DNA from: an uncultured Aliivibrio sp.
GTDB lineage: Bacteria; Pseudomonadota; Gammaproteobacteria; Enterobacterales; Vibrionaceae
DNA: 41,952 bases
NCBI RefSeq assembly: GCF_946479765.1
Contig: NZ_CAMLHO010000034.1
Span: 1 to 41,952 of the forward strand
Reading direction: 5' to 3'
Of the stretch, positions 17,501-25,674 are shown one piece after another (position 1 is the stretch's first letter; each line of letters opens with the position of its first letter). Below the pieces are notes generated by a model that was given only the letters and a program-made list of their open reading frames with translations, was not told the DNA's origin and did not search any database. A program made the position numbers and the translations under genes.

Positions 17501-17754
17501 GCGGCGAAATTAGGATGCGTGACTTCACGAGAGACTTTGCGAAGGTTCTCATCACTTATCCACGGATTAATGCGTTTAATCGCGGCTTCAAGGCGTTTGA
17601 CTAACACCACGTCACGCAGGTAAGTACGCTCAGGAATGCCATCGGCGCAAGCATAATCTGGTGACAATTGTTTACCTTGAATGTAAGTCCACCCAAGTTG
17701 AACCAACTGAGCAATGGCAGGGGCTTCTACTTTATTGAATTCGTTGTTAGCCAA
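14536..17754 (-). CDS. hsdR: Type I restriction enzyme R subunit
   Basis: Motor and nuclease subunit of a type I restriction-modification complex, 1072 residues. The PD-ExK nuclease is at the N terminus (D147, then E161-C-K163). The superfamily 2 translocase follows: Walker A QGSGKS at 361-366, DEAH at 471-474, FTGTPL at 497-502, and a motif VI-like region MQAIARVNRTYKNK. The C-terminal helical part docks onto HsdM/HsdS. All key motifs are intact, so the enzyme is probably active. The start appears to be TTG at 17754, since no in-frame ATG or GTG is better placed. It follows the HNH gene by 26 bp rather than sitting beside hsdS or hsdM as is usual. Confidence 0.95.
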   Translation of the reverse strand: MANNEFNKVEAPAIAQLVQLGWTYIQGKQLSPDYACADGIPERTYLRDVVLVKRLEAAIKRINPWISDENLRKVSREVTHPNFAALMEYNHAFYQTMVNYLSVEQDLGKGRKGQTVKLVDFETPSNNEFLCTNQFKVEGANQSIIPDIVCFVNGIPLAVIECKSPYISAPMSDGINQLRRYANLRHTDDHEGAEKLFWYNQLMVSTCRDQAKVGTISSNSQHYGDWKDAYPFSDAQLAQQSLRDNIVPLHSAITVQIPDDALDESEDNLAKHDEWQQAAEPAASYEVLTEVTAQQRLLAGMFSISNFLDILQNFILFETDDGRLIKKVARYQQYRAVNKVIERLKSGKDRKERSGVVWHTQGSGKSLTMVMLAVKMRRDAELKQYKLVFITDRTQLDEQLSNTFRDAQGETVYNAGSVAELKELLKKDSSDLVTAMVQKFADLEKEQEKQKTVAEGFADLNPSDKIIVLADEAHRTQFGGLAMTINAALPNAPKIGFTGTPLLKTQKMSQAFGGYIDEYKINQAVEDGATVKLLYEGREVKSEVAGDSLDKLFEEYFGEYTEEEQREIKRKYGVEKAVREAPARIRWVCIDLIKHYKEHIRPDGFKAMIVVGSRHAAAIFKKTLDELGAPHSEVIISGDHNDEKYLTQYTDKVHQKKVITNFKKPFGIDKQGTKEENKKFNNTAFLIVKDMLLTGFDAPIAQVMYIDRKLQDHTLMQAIARVNRTYKNKSCGYVVDYHGLATYLTEALELFSSDDVEGSYQSLKDEIPKLKAKHTRAMSFFKQVLNNGKPSDDIDDYVLALKDETVRAQFDMAFKQFGKQLNVILPDAEAAPFIPDMKLLGKIHNASKTKYRDEGLDMNDIGAKVRQLVDEHILSTGVDPKIAPIDLLAANFKESITAIKSDESKASEIENAIKHHITINLDEDPEFYHSLSLRLRDIIEKTAGKWAQQLELMLEMRGDIGSAYQQAAQDVGLSETEFAFYNILIAEVTNVSDGDVIAESTHDEIKAVTQALVIMLDEATEIVDFFNKQDEIKRMKKEIKRAVLDQPFGDKALVTVLQDRFMDLAKTKFGNK

Positions 17755-17780
17755 AATGTATTCTCTGCTAAAAGAAGGGA

Positions 17781-18518
17781 TTAAACTTTACCACCATGGG
17801 TAAGCCTATCTGAATTAGGTGCAGGCACAATTGAATTACCTGTTGTCATATCAAAACAACCGCTCTCTTCGGTGCCTTCGAACGTCTGGATAAATCGAAC
17901 TTTCATATCAGGATAAGCATTAAATACTTTCATCCAGATACTAAAAAAACCAGCCTGCTTAGCCATCATAACTATCGCCGCTTTTGTACTCTCACTATTA
18001 GGCTCACTTTCCAATAATGATAAGGCGACTTGTGCCACCCCAAACGCTTCCATTCTTTGAGCACTACGGTCTAAAGCAACTTGCTGATTATTTGAATCAG
18101 TAAACACCTGAACTGGTTTTTCTAAGCCGACTAAGCGCAAGGTATTTCTAGCCATGACCTTTTGACGAGGCAGCAACTGAGGTGAATAATGAACCGTCCC
18201 ATCAAAGTCGTAATTATAAGCGTAAAACGTATTATCACGGTCGGGAAAGAGTAACCGTTTAAAATCCACTTTTTTACTGCCTTTACAGGAATTACAATTA
18301 GTACACGCTAATAAAAAATTTGACCATTTTTTTTCTAAATGCGGTTGTCCATAAGCGCCATCTTTTGGCTCAATATGCTCAACGGCCAATAAGGTGACGA
18401 TTTTCCTTTCACAATAACTGCAATATAACCCAAGACGAGAGACTAATTCAGGCTTGGCAGCTTCATATTGATTAAAATCACCAACGACAGGCGACGCTCT
18501 TTTTCTGATTGGTCGCAT
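17781..18518 (-). CDS. ptuB: HNH endonuclease, PtuB-like (Septu-type)
   Basis: 245-residue predicted nuclease. The HNH/zinc-ribbon module is at the N terminus: CSYC (33-36), EHIEPKD (47-53, catalytic H48), WSNF (65-68), then CTNCNSCKG (72-80). The remaining 160 residues are helical and unassigned. HNH proteins beginning MRPI+K, with this spacing and an AAA ATPase gene directly upstream, form the PtuA-PtuB (Septu) type of anti-phage pair and related retron effectors. The ATG lies 3 bp after the ATPase stop, with GGGGAG as ribosome site, so the two are translationally linked. Predicted to cut DNA or RNA once released or triggered by its ATPase partner; assignment to Septu rather than a sister AAA+HNH system is inference. 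Confidence 0.75.
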   Translation of the reverse strand: MRPIRKRASPVVGDFNQYEAAKPELVSRLGLYCSYCERKIVTLLAVEHIEPKDGAYGQPHLEKKWSNFLLACTNCNSCKGSKKVDFKRLLFPDRDNTFYAYNYDFDGTVHYSPQLLPRQKVMARNTLRLVGLEKPVQVFTDSNNQQVALDRSAQRMEAFGVAQVALSLLESEPNSESTKAAIVMMAKQAGFFSIWMKVFNAYPDMKVRFIQTFEGTEESGCFDMTTGNSIVPAPNSDRLTHGGKV

Positions 18519-18521
18519 TGT

Positions 18522-19814
18522 CTACTCCCCTAGTTTAGCGACTCGTTGCATTTCCAAAAAGGCTTGGAATGCAGGATTATCCGCATAAGGCGCTAATGAG
18601 TTAGCCAGTCTCTCTTTATATTGTTCAAGCTTATCTTCAGCCACCATATCCGCCTCATTTAGGGCTTTTAGGTATTCTGTCGCGACCCCTTTCATCTCCG
18701 AATATCTTTCACTGACTTCAGGTGAATTGACATTCATGATACCAACGGCAATGTCTTCTAAGGTTTTATTTGCGACCTGTACTGGCACTTGTCCATCAAG
18801 CATAATCAACTCTTCACTTGAGCGTAAAGATTGAATTAAAAATGGCGAATGCGTAGTGCAAATAAACTGAACATTTGGGAATGTAGTGCGTAAATCCTCA
18901 ATGACATGACGTTGCCATTTTGGGTGCAAATGCAGATCAAGCTCATCGATTAAAACCACACCTTCTGTTTGCTCTAAAACAGCCTCGCCAAGATGTGGGT
19001 TTAGTAATGCGGCTTTTTGAGCGATATCGGCGACTAAAGCTAACACACAGCGTTGACCATCACTTAATAAATTAAATGGTTGAGGCTCTGCGTCTTTGAG
19101 CGTTAATAGTAACTCTTCTCTTTTAGGATCATAACGTAGCTGCTCTGCGTTATCGATACAACTGACCACAGCTTTACGAACGACCGTCAACATGGTTGGC
19201 TCTTTGCCTAGCTGAAACGCTTGCCACTCTTGGCGAGCAAACCAAGCAACTAATTCTTTAAGAGCAATACGCGGATCAACACAATGCTTATAGCCATCAA
19301 GTCTGGATGGTTTGGCACTTGATTTAGTTAATGAGGGTTTGGCTTTCGATGCTTTAGGATCTTGCCATAAACGCATGGTGCCGTAATAACTAATAAGAGG
19401 CAGTGAAATATCATCAGCAAGATTGTCATCACACGCTTTCGCTAATGAAATTAGATCGCCTGCGTTGCCATAGCGAGTGTTGCCTGCTGGGGACTCTTTT
19501 GAACGCTCCCACGAGATGGCTTTTTCTTTTACCACTCCCGAGGCCGAAACAACCACAGGCCACGCCTCTATAAATTGAGCTTCATCTTCTTTTTCTACAT
19601 ACGATAAGGTGGCATCACTTGGCTCTAGTCGTTTTTTATCGTTCTTTTTCTTAAAACCAAGCAACCATGTTGCGATAGCGACAGAAACTGCATCCAGTAC
19701 CGCTGTTTTACCTGTCGCATTTTGCCCTACAATTAAATTAACTTGAGGGTGAAAACGAAACGTTTCGTCTTTATAACAACGAAAATTTTTAACTGATACG
19801 GTATGTAGTTTCAT
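18522..19814 (-). CDS. ptuA: AAA/ABC-type ATPase, PtuA-like (Septu-type)
   Basis: 430-residue SMC/RecF/OLD-like ATPase without a TOPRIM nuclease. It begins MKLHTVSVKNFRCYKDETF. Walker A GQNATGKT is at 30-37, an ABC signature LSDGQR at 250-255, Walker B VVLIDELD at 286-293 and a switch histidine in THSP at 321-324. The layout equals that of PtuA, the ATPase that forms the scaffold and regulator for the HNH nuclease PtuB. No reverse transcriptase or ncRNA gene accompanies it, which argues against a retron version. It follows hsdS after a 174-bp spacer holding G-rich repeats and leads directly into ptuB. Motifs are intact. Confidence 0.78.
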   Translation of the reverse strand: MKLHTVSVKNFRCYKDETFRFHPQVNLIVGQNATGKTAVLDAVSVAIATWLLGFKKKNDKKRLEPSDATLSYVEKEDEAQFIEAWPVVVSASGVVKEKAISWERSKESPAGNTRYGNAGDLISLAKACDDNLADDISLPLISYYGTMRLWQDPKASKAKPSLTKSSAKPSRLDGYKHCVDPRIALKELVAWFARQEWQAFQLGKEPTMLTVVRKAVVSCIDNAEQLRYDPKREELLLTLKDAEPQPFNLLSDGQRCVLALVADIAQKAALLNPHLGEAVLEQTEGVVLIDELDLHLHPKWQRHVIEDLRTTFPNVQFICTTHSPFLIQSLRSSEELIMLDGQVPVQVANKTLEDIAVGIMNVNSPEVSERYSEMKGVATEYLKALNEADMVAEDKLEQYKERLANSLAPYADNPAFQAFLEMQRVAKLGE

Positions 19815-19903
19815 TGAGTTACCAACGTAAAGAAATATCTGCCTAACATCTTAACCTATAACCACTGTCTTTTCAGGTGGTTGCTTCACTATTTTTATGT
19901 CCC

Positions 19904-19939
19904 GACTTGGGGGGTGACTTAGGGGGTAACTTGGGGGGT
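19904..19939. repeat. Three tandem 12-bp G-rich repeats
   Basis: Three consecutive copies of GACTTGGGGGGT (second GACTTAGGGGGT, third AACTTGGGGGGT). On the transcribed strand the repeats are C-rich. They stand out against AT-rich surroundings and lie between hsdS and the ATPase gene. Confidence 0.9.
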
Positions 19940-19967
19940 CATTGATAATAATCACCAATGCCCCAAG
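19930..19967. repeat. Inverted repeat at hsdS/ptuA junction
   Basis: CTTGGGG...CATTG on the left pairs with CAATGCCCCAAG on the right around ATAATAATCAC, with a 3-base bulge. It begins 22 bp after the hsdS stop and overlaps the third G-rich repeat. It could act as an intercistronic hairpin or attenuator; no T-run follows in the minus direction. Confidence 0.7.
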
Positions 19968-19988
19968 GTGTAGTTGACGCTAATGTGG

Positions 19989-21257
19989 TTATTCTATGTC
20001 TATCTTTACTCGTACTTTACCTGTTAGGAGATCTTGCATAAGGGCTTTTTTGGTATTTTTTAGAGAACTTAATTTATATTCTTTTACTTTAATCTTATTA
20101 GAAATAGAAGCCACCACATCAGAGATTCTCACTTGCTCTTCTAAAGAAGGGGAAGGAATTAAATATTTTCCAAATTCGTTGAAATCAATACTTTCAACGG
20201 TATTGCCCGCCTTTAATGTTGCTCGTAACACTGTATGATTATGAGCTTGTAAATAATAAAATATGAAATTAACACAATAACCTTTAGATACAGAAAGAGC
20301 TTTCATATCTTGATTAATGGTTAGATCACAAGCGGCAATTGCCACTGGTAACGTATGTTGTAAAATACCACTTCTTACAACCATCAAAAGCGAATTTTTA
20401 GTTATTAAATTAGTAGATGACCCTTTAATCGCATCTTCTGTTATAAGATCTTTTGTGCGAGAGATAAAATCTAATTTCATGTCTTTAGGAGATACCCAAG
20501 GTATTGAACCAGACCAATAATCTTTATTTGATTTACTTGGTGTACCACCACCTTTCCACTTGCCTGTATCCGATAACTTAACAACCTCCCACCCCTTCGG
20601 GATTCTACCCACTGGTGAGTCTTTAAACTCGGTATGTGGTTTTCCATCTACACCGACACCGCGCGTTAATAGCTCTTGCATCATGCCTGTTTTTAGGTCT
20701 TTGAGCTTGTTAATTTGCGCCTGTGTTTTTTCAATCACTTCATCGACAGAGGTGAGGATAGCGGCTATTTTTTGTTGTTCTGGGAGCGGTGGCAACTTTA
20801 GAACTAAAGACATTACATCTGAGCCAGGTAAATTAGCAACCGTACCTTTACGAACTAATGATTCGACTTGTTTTTTTGCATTAAATGTCTGCATAAAAAA
20901 CTTTATGTATTCAGATGATATGTCTTTTGAAGGAGTTAGGCGAATAGCATATGCGCTAGCGATATAAGGAATTTTTTGTTCATAAAACACCGCTGTCACC
21001 CCACAATCAGCGGTTGTGATCATAACTAAGTCACCATTACATAACTTGTTATTATTAACTAAGTTCCTATCCAGTTTAGCTGTTGGAACTTGTTGGTATT
21101 TAATTTCACCAACAGAAGATACATCTGTTCCTCTAATTGTTTTGACATTACCAGAATCATCATAATCTTTAGAACTAAAGCGAGGACCATATTTATAGTC
21201 ATTGAATACATCTTTAAATTTTACTGACTTCCACCCTTCAGGTACAAACTCATTCAT
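19989..21257 (-). CDS. hsdS: Type I restriction enzyme specificity subunit
   Basis: 422-residue DNA-recognition subunit with the standard two-half layout. Target recognition domain 1 covers about 1-155, the central conserved helix [20 protein letters not shown]... about 156-200, domain 2 about 213-380 (entered by [10 protein letters not shown]), and a C-terminal conserved helix follows. Each half specifies one part of a bipartite site; the sequence recognised cannot be read from the protein. The ATG overlaps the end of hsdM by 8 bp. The recognition domains look more AT-rich than the flanking hsdM and hsdR, as expected if they were exchanged by recombination. Confidence 0.95.
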   Translation of the reverse strand: MNEFVPEGWKSVKFKDVFNDYKYGPRFSSKDYDDSGNVKTIRGTDVSSVGEIKYQQVPTAKLDRNLVNNNKLCNGDLVMITTADCGVTAVFYEQKIPYIASAYAIRLTPSKDISSEYIKFFMQTFNAKKQVESLVRKGTVANLPGSDVMSLVLKLPPLPEQQKIAAILTSVDEVIEKTQAQINKLKDLKTGMMQELLTRGVGVDGKPHTEFKDSPVGRIPKGWEVVKLSDTGKWKGGGTPSKSNKDYWSGSIPWVSPKDMKLDFISRTKDLITEDAIKGSSTNLITKNSLLMVVRSGILQHTLPVAIAACDLTINQDMKALSVSKGYCVNFIFYYLQAHNHTVLRATLKAGNTVESIDFNEFGKYLIPSPSLEEQVRISDVVASISNKIKVKEYKLSSLKNTKKALMQDLLTGKVRVKIDIE

Positions 21258-23013
21258 AGCCCAACTCCTTCAAGTAACTTTGCATTACTTGTTCGGCTTC
21301 GGTCACTTGTGCATCTAACTCATGCAGTGATACTTGGTATTTGTCCCACCAGTGTTCTAATTGGCTGATGATCTTCGCATCAACATCACCGACTGCTTCT
21401 TCAACAACCGTACGGATCTGCTCTTTACTTTCAATGCTTAGTTTGAATGCATAATAGTCGTTGTCTTTTTTATCACTTTTTATATCAAAGACGGCCGACA
21501 CATCAAAGCCGTTTAACATCTCTTCTTGAATGTAGGTATCATTCACTTCACGCATTGGAATGCCACCGTGAAGGATCGCACGCACATCAAAGATCTCCGC
21601 CGGAGGTGAGGTATCGGCATAACGGCGAATGTTAAGGTTAAAATCGTTCTCAGCAATTTCAGAGAATGGAACCACACGTGCGTAACGCTTAATATCACAC
21701 TTGCTTTCAAACGAATGGTTTTCAAAGGTGGCGACAATTTTAGCAATATCTTCTGGGCGCAGTTTGTTTTGGTTTTTGCCCTCTGCAAATTCCAACTCAC
21801 CATTAATGAACAACACCTTGCCTTTACGTGCGCTTGATTTGTTTTTATTAATGATAAGCAAACACGCAGGAATGCCCGTACCGTAGAATAACCCTGATGG
21901 CAAACCCACCACGGCTTCTAATAAATCGTCTTCTAAAATTCCTTGGCGAATGGCCTTTTCACTTGAGCCACGGAATAACACCCCATGAGGCATAACCACT
22001 CCGACCATGCCTTCGCTGTTGGTGCTGGCGATCATGTGTTGTACAAAAGCTAAATCACCCGCGTCTTTTGGTGGTGTTCCGTAAGGGAAACGTCCAAAAC
22101 CGTCGTTATCGCACTCGTCTTTGCCCCACTTTTTCAGTGAGAACGGAGGGTTGGCAATAACGCGGTCAAAGCTCATTAGCTCGCCGCCTTCGGTGTGCTG
22201 TGGGTCACGCAGTGTATCGCCTTTACGAATATCGGCATTTTGTACGCCATGTAAGAACATGTTCATCTTACAAATTGCCCATGTGTTCAAGTTCATCTCT
22301 TGACCATACAGTGACAAGTTAGCGGCATTTTCACCCTGCTTTTCTAATTGGTTACGCGTTTGAACAAGCATACCGCCCGACCCTGATGTTGGATCGTAAA
22401 TACGCATTCCGGCATGGGGCTTTAATAACTCAACCAATAGCTGAACCACTTCGCTTGGGGTATAAAACTCACCGCCTTTTTTGCCTGCGCTGTCGGCAAA
22501 CATTTTAATCAGGTATTCGTAAGCCGTACCCAGTAAATCAGGACGGTCAAAGTCTTCATTACGTAAGCGATATTTATTGAAATGCGACAGTAAATCTTGC
22601 AGCTTTTTATCTGACAGTTTGTTTTTGATGTTGAAATCAATCGTCACTAACACGCCTTCTAGCGCCGAGTTAAACTCTTCAATCGATTCTGTCGCTTTGT
22701 TTAGCGTTTCACCGATGTTGTGCTTTACATCTTTAAGCACTGACCAACGGGCGTTTTCTGGGATAAAGAAGGTGCTGTCGTATTCGTCTTCATCATTCGC
22801 TAACTCTTGTGCTTGAGCCTGAGTTTTACCTTTGTCTAGGTAGTATTGAATGACTTTTTCTTGAGATTCTTCAAAGGCATCCGATAGACGCTTTAAAAAC
22901 ATCATGCCGAAGATGTAATCTTTAAATTCAGACGCATCCATATTGCCACGAAGAATGTCGGCAGTTTCCCATAAGAAGGATTCGAGCTGTTGAAGAGAAA
23001 GCTTGTTAGTCAT
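21250..23013 (-). CDS. hsdM: Type I restriction enzyme methylase subunit
   Basis: 587-residue N6-adenine DNA methyltransferase. The HsdM N-terminal helical domain (about 6-140) is followed by GEFYTP (181-186), the S-adenosylmethionine motif [10 protein letters not shown] (206-214) and the catalytic motif IV NPPF (288-291). The C terminus ends in a helical region for HsdS contact. All motifs are intact. It is the first gene of the six-gene operon. The 207 bp upstream contain a CGTAC-N6-GTACG dyad that might bind a regulator. No dedicated controller gene is present. Confidence 0.96.
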   Translation of the reverse strand: MTNKLSLQQLESFLWETADILRGNMDASEFKDYIFGMMFLKRLSDAFEESQEKVIQYYLDKGKTQAQAQELANDEDEYDSTFFIPENARWSVLKDVKHNIGETLNKATESIEEFNSALEGVLVTIDFNIKNKLSDKKLQDLLSHFNKYRLRNEDFDRPDLLGTAYEYLIKMFADSAGKKGGEFYTPSEVVQLLVELLKPHAGMRIYDPTSGSGGMLVQTRNQLEKQGENAANLSLYGQEMNLNTWAICKMNMFLHGVQNADIRKGDTLRDPQHTEGGELMSFDRVIANPPFSLKKWGKDECDNDGFGRFPYGTPPKDAGDLAFVQHMIASTNSEGMVGVVMPHGVLFRGSSEKAIRQGILEDDLLEAVVGLPSGLFYGTGIPACLLIINKNKSSARKGKVLFINGELEFAEGKNQNKLRPEDIAKIVATFENHSFESKCDIKRYARVVPFSEIAENDFNLNIRRYADTSPPAEIFDVRAILHGGIPMREVNDTYIQEEMLNGFDVSAVFDIKSDKKDNDYYAFKLSIESKEQIRTVVEEAVGDVDAKIISQLEHWWDKYQVSLHELDAQVTEAEQVMQSYLKELGYE

Positions 23014-23044
23014 GCAATTGTGCCTATTAAATAAGGGGCAAACT

Positions 23045-23060
23045 CGTACAAAGTGGTACG
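23045..23060. promoter_or_regulatory. Dyad CGTAC-N6-GTACG upstream of hsdM
   Basis: Perfect 5-bp arms around six bases, 32-47 bp before the hsdM ATG, in the expected promoter zone. Candidate operator for the defence operon; no matching regulator is known from the window. Confidence 0.35.
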
Positions 23061-23153
23061 GGTTTATTCAAACGAATTGATATGTGGTGGATTTTACGGG
23101 GTTATAGAGTTGGGGGCAATCGAACCGTAAGATAAACGTAGAGAATGGGTAAG

Positions 23154-23186
23154 AAAAAAGCCAACAAATCAATTCATTGGCTTTTA
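23154..23186. terminator. Terminator after small acidic protein gene
   Basis: AAAAGCCAA/TTGGCTTTT stem with a 12-base loop and T-runs on both strands, 35 bp past the stop of the minus-strand gene at 23221-23571. It separates that gene from the hsd operon. Confidence 0.78.
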
Positions 23187-23220
23187 TAATTAAAATAGAT
23201 AGCTAATAGCTAAAGAGCAA

Positions 23221-23571
23221 TTAAGAACGCTTTGGCTGCTGGTACGTTTTACCTGCGGCTTGGTACGTTTCTTTTTGCTTCATATCAAACATTGCGTAGA
23301 AGAACCAAGCGACGAATTTAATCACATCATCACCTTCGTTCATGATCCACTCTGCAAGCTCTTGAGTTTCGCCGTTTTCGTCTTCATCATTAAATACATG
23401 ATAAATACGTTGCTCACCTTCAACTTCAGCAAGACGGAATTGACCCGCCAGTGATTCAGCTGCTTCAACGATATCTTGGTCTTCACATGCTTTTAATGCT
23501 TCTAGCACTTGAGGAAGGTTTTCTTTTTGGCACAATTCTTTAACTAGTATTTCAAATTCATTCTGTTGCAT
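23221..23571 (-). CDS. Conserved acidic protein, function unknown
   Basis: 116-residue soluble protein, strongly acidic in the middle (NDEDENGETQELAEWIMNEGDD), with a short aromatic helix FVAWFFYAMFD near residue 90 and a basic, glutamine-rich tail. No catalytic motif, signal peptide or membrane anchor was recognised. It is divergent from metC and has its own terminator, so it is not part of the hsd operon. It is probably a core-genome gene bordering the defence island. No function can be offered. Confidence 0.7.
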   Translation of the reverse strand: MQQNEFEILVKELCQKENLPQVLEALKACEDQDIVEAAESLAGQFRLAEVEGEQRIYHVFNDEDENGETQELAEWIMNEGDDVIKFVAWFFYAMFDMKQKETYQAAGKTYQQPKRS

Positions 23572-23714
23572 TTTGATTCAACTCTTAGATTAACAATAGT
23601 GTGATTTTATCAGTAATAAAAATTTATTCGATAGGAATTCGTTTTAATCCTTGATATTTCGCCTTCACTTTGGCTTTATGGAGGTATTATTTACTTATTA
23701 TTGAATGGATTCAG

Positions 23715-24905
23715 ATGTCTGATAAATTAGAGACCAAATACGTTACCGCAGGTCGCAGCAAGAAATGGACAAAAGGCGTGGTAAACCCACCGGTTCAACG
23801 CGCCTCTACTGTGGTGTTTAATACTGTTGCTGAAAAAAATAACGCCATGGCCAATCGTGCCAAACAAACTCTTTTCTATGGTCGTCGCGGCACTGAAACC
23901 CACTTTGCCTTGCAAGATGCGATGGTTGAGTTAGAGGGCGGCGCTGGTTGTGCTTTATACCCTTGTGGTACGGCTGCAATAGCAAATGCGATTTTGTGTT
24001 TCGTAAAAACGGGCGATCATATCTTAATGGTTGATGGTTGCTACGAACCGACTCGTGATTACTGTGACACCATCTTGAAGAAAATGGGAATTGAAACTAC
24101 CTATTACGATCCAATGATTGGTGAAGGCATTCGTGATTTAATTAAACCCAATACCACGGTGCTATTTACTGAGTCTCCTTGCTCTATCACGATGGAAGTT
24201 CAAGACGTTCCGCTTCTTGCTCGTATCGCACACGAATCGGATATTGTGGTAATGCTTGATAATACATGGGCGGCGGGTGTGAATTTCTCACCGTTTGATC
24301 ATGGTGTTGATATCTCTATTCAAGCGGCGACCAAATACATTGTCGGTCATTCTGATGTGATGCTTGGTACGGCGGTTGCGAATGAACAACATTGGGATCA
24401 ACTGCGTGAGCAAAGCTATTTAATGGGCCAATGTATTTCACCTGATGACGCGTATTTAGCGATGCGTGGTATTCGTACGATGGGCGTTCGCCTGAAACAG
24501 CATGAAGCAAGCAGTCTTAAAGTAGCGAATTGGTTGGCAGAGCATCCACTGGTTGATCACGTTCGTCACCCTGCCCTTGAAAGCTGTCCGGGTCATGATA
24601 TTTATCAACGAGACTTTAAAGGTTGTAATGGCTTGTTCTCTTTTGTTCTAAAACAGTCTGACACCAAAGCAACAACCGCACTGCTTGATGGCATGAGTCA
24701 TTTTAGTATGGGTTATTCATGGGGTGGCTTTGAAAGTTTGATCTTAGCGAATGAGCCTAAAAGCTTTAATGCGTTAAGAACGGTGGCTCATCCTCAGTTT
24801 GAAGGCACGCTGATCCGTGTTCATATTGGATTAGAAGATGTGGATGATTTGATTGAAGATTTAGAGCAAGGTTTAGCTCGATATCAAGAAACGTTATCTG
24901 CTTAA
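23715..24905 (+). CDS. metC: Cystathionine beta-lyase
   Basis: PLP enzyme that cleaves cystathionine to homocysteine, pyruvate and ammonia in methionine synthesis. The start is set at the ATG at 23715 (MSDKLETKYVTAGR), preceded by GGA at five bases. This gives 396 residues against 395 in E. coli; the longer TTG frame from 23670 adds an unlikely leader. FYGRRGTPT-like FYGRRGTETH, the VMLDNTWAAG aspartate and the PLP lysine K207 in QAATKYIVGHSD are all present. Transcribed alone. I saw no clear MetJ box in the 143-bp upstream gap. Confidence 0.94.
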   Translation: MSDKLETKYVTAGRSKKWTKGVVNPPVQRASTVVFNTVAEKNNAMANRAKQTLFYGRRGTETHFALQDAMVELEGGAGCALYPCGTAAIANAILCFVKTGDHILMVDGCYEPTRDYCDTILKKMGIETTYYDPMIGEGIRDLIKPNTTVLFTESPCSITMEVQDVPLLARIAHESDIVVMLDNTWAAGVNFSPFDHGVDISIQAATKYIVGHSDVMLGTAVANEQHWDQLREQSYLMGQCISPDDAYLAMRGIRTMGVRLKQHEASSLKVANWLAEHPLVDHVRHPALESCPGHDIYQRDFKGCNGLFSFVLKQSDTKATTALLDGMSHFSMGYSWGGFESLILANEPKSFNALRTVAHPQFEGTLIRVHIGLEDVDDLIEDLEQGLARYQETLSA

Positions 24906-24930
24906 TTCCGTTTATAGCGTTTTTACTTAC

Positions 24931-24980
24931 AAAAATGGCGACTACAGTTTTAAAAAATATCTGTTTGTCGCCATTTTTAT
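24931..24980. terminator. Bidirectional terminator between metC and DUF2750 gene
   Basis: Twelve-base perfect arms (AAAAATGGCGAC and its complement) around a 24-base loop, with T-tracts in both directions. Confidence 0.82.
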
Positions 24981-25015
24981 ATCTGTCTGTATTTACTATC
25001 TAGGCTGATAAAAAA

Positions 25016-25402
25016 TTAACGCTTTCTTTCTTGTTTTGTTAATTCAAAATCAAATTCGTCAGGGAACAATACTTGCCCTTCTTCATTTTGATTTGGGAAA
25101 ACAACAACAGCAAGTTCATCGTCTTCTAAACCAGTAGTCCAACGGCTGTGCCATTTGTTTAGAGAGATAGACTCTGCTTTACATACATCCCATTCGCCCG
25201 TTGCCCACGCTTCTGCAAACTCTTTGTTTGGCCATACTGGAACGCAATCTTCTTCTTCAGTATTCAACATCACACAACCGTGCTCATCAGTCAAAATCCA
25301 AATCTCACGATTAGCGACAACTTCTTTCATAAAGTAAGTAAAACGCTCTTCTTCATGAGAATTTACGATTTTGTCCATTGTTTGTTGATCTAGTTGGCTC
25401 AT
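25016..25402 (-). CDS. DUF2750 protein, function unknown
   Basis: 128-residue acidic cytoplasmic protein. The start is the ATG at 25402 (MSQLDQQTMDK), with AGGA seven bases upstream; an extra TTG codon start two codons earlier is not needed. The core REIWILTDEHGCVML...VPVWPNKEFAEAWATGEW matches the DUF2750 family, found mainly in gammaproteobacteria and without a known role. It has no signal peptide or membrane segment. Transcribed alone, convergent with metC. Confidence 0.78.
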   Translation of the reverse strand: MSQLDQQTMDKIVNSHEEERFTYFMKEVVANREIWILTDEHGCVMLNTEEEDCVPVWPNKEFAEAWATGEWDVCKAESISLNKWHSRWTTGLEDDELAVVVFPNQNEEGQVLFPDEFDFELTKQERKR

Positions 25403-25434
25403 TACCAATTCCTATCAGTGGGAAAGATTATATT

Positions 25435-25597
25435 ATACCAATCTGGATAAGTAGTTGAGCAGATAATTGCGTAGGAACAATCGGTTAGAGCAAGGCATAA
25501 ATTGTAATAACTAGTGGCTCTAATTTTTTCAATTTATAACGCAGCTATAATCGATTTTAACAAGCAAGAATGATCAAATATTTATGTAGATTGGTAT
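25435..25597. mobile_element. MITE-like non-coding element, 163 bp
   Basis: Perfect 10-bp terminal inverted repeats ATACCAATCT (25435-25444) and AGATTGGTAT (25588-25597) bound an AT-rich, non-coding 163-bp segment in the gap between the DUF2750 gene and the RND operon. Short repeats with ATACCAAT-type ends are, from memory, common in vibrio genomes. No transposase is encoded, so a non-autonomous element is inferred. No convincing target-site duplication was seen. Confidence 0.6.
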
Positions 25598-25608
25598 CCG
25601 CATAATAC

Positions 25609-25645
25609 CAAAAAAAGCCCACACTGCGTATGGCAATATGGGCTT
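25609..25645 (-). terminator. Terminator of RND efflux operon
   Basis: AAGCCCATA/TGTGGGCTT stem on the minus strand followed by seven T, 30 bp after the pump gene stop. Confidence 0.8.
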
Positions 25646-25674
25646 GAACTAGAATTTAATGAATCAATCCTGAA

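Noticed and set aside
17781-19814. Retron with PtuAB-type effectors
   Set aside because: No reverse transcriptase gene is present in the window, and the ATPase/HNH pair is bounded by hsdS and hsdR. Septu-like without a retron is the simpler reading.
19904-19939. G-quadruplex at the G-rich repeats
   Set aside because: Only three G-runs of five or more are present on the plus strand; a fourth suitable run is missing nearby, so a classic intramolecular quadruplex is not supported.
13818-23013. Prophage or integrative element carrying the defence operon
   Set aside because: No integrase, tRNA gene, phage structural gene or flanking direct repeat was seen. Horizontal gain is possible but no mobilising element is visible.
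23670-23714. Longer TTG start for metC
   Set aside because: It would add 15 residues not found in MetC proteins; the ATG at 23715 gives the normal length and has GGA at good spacing.
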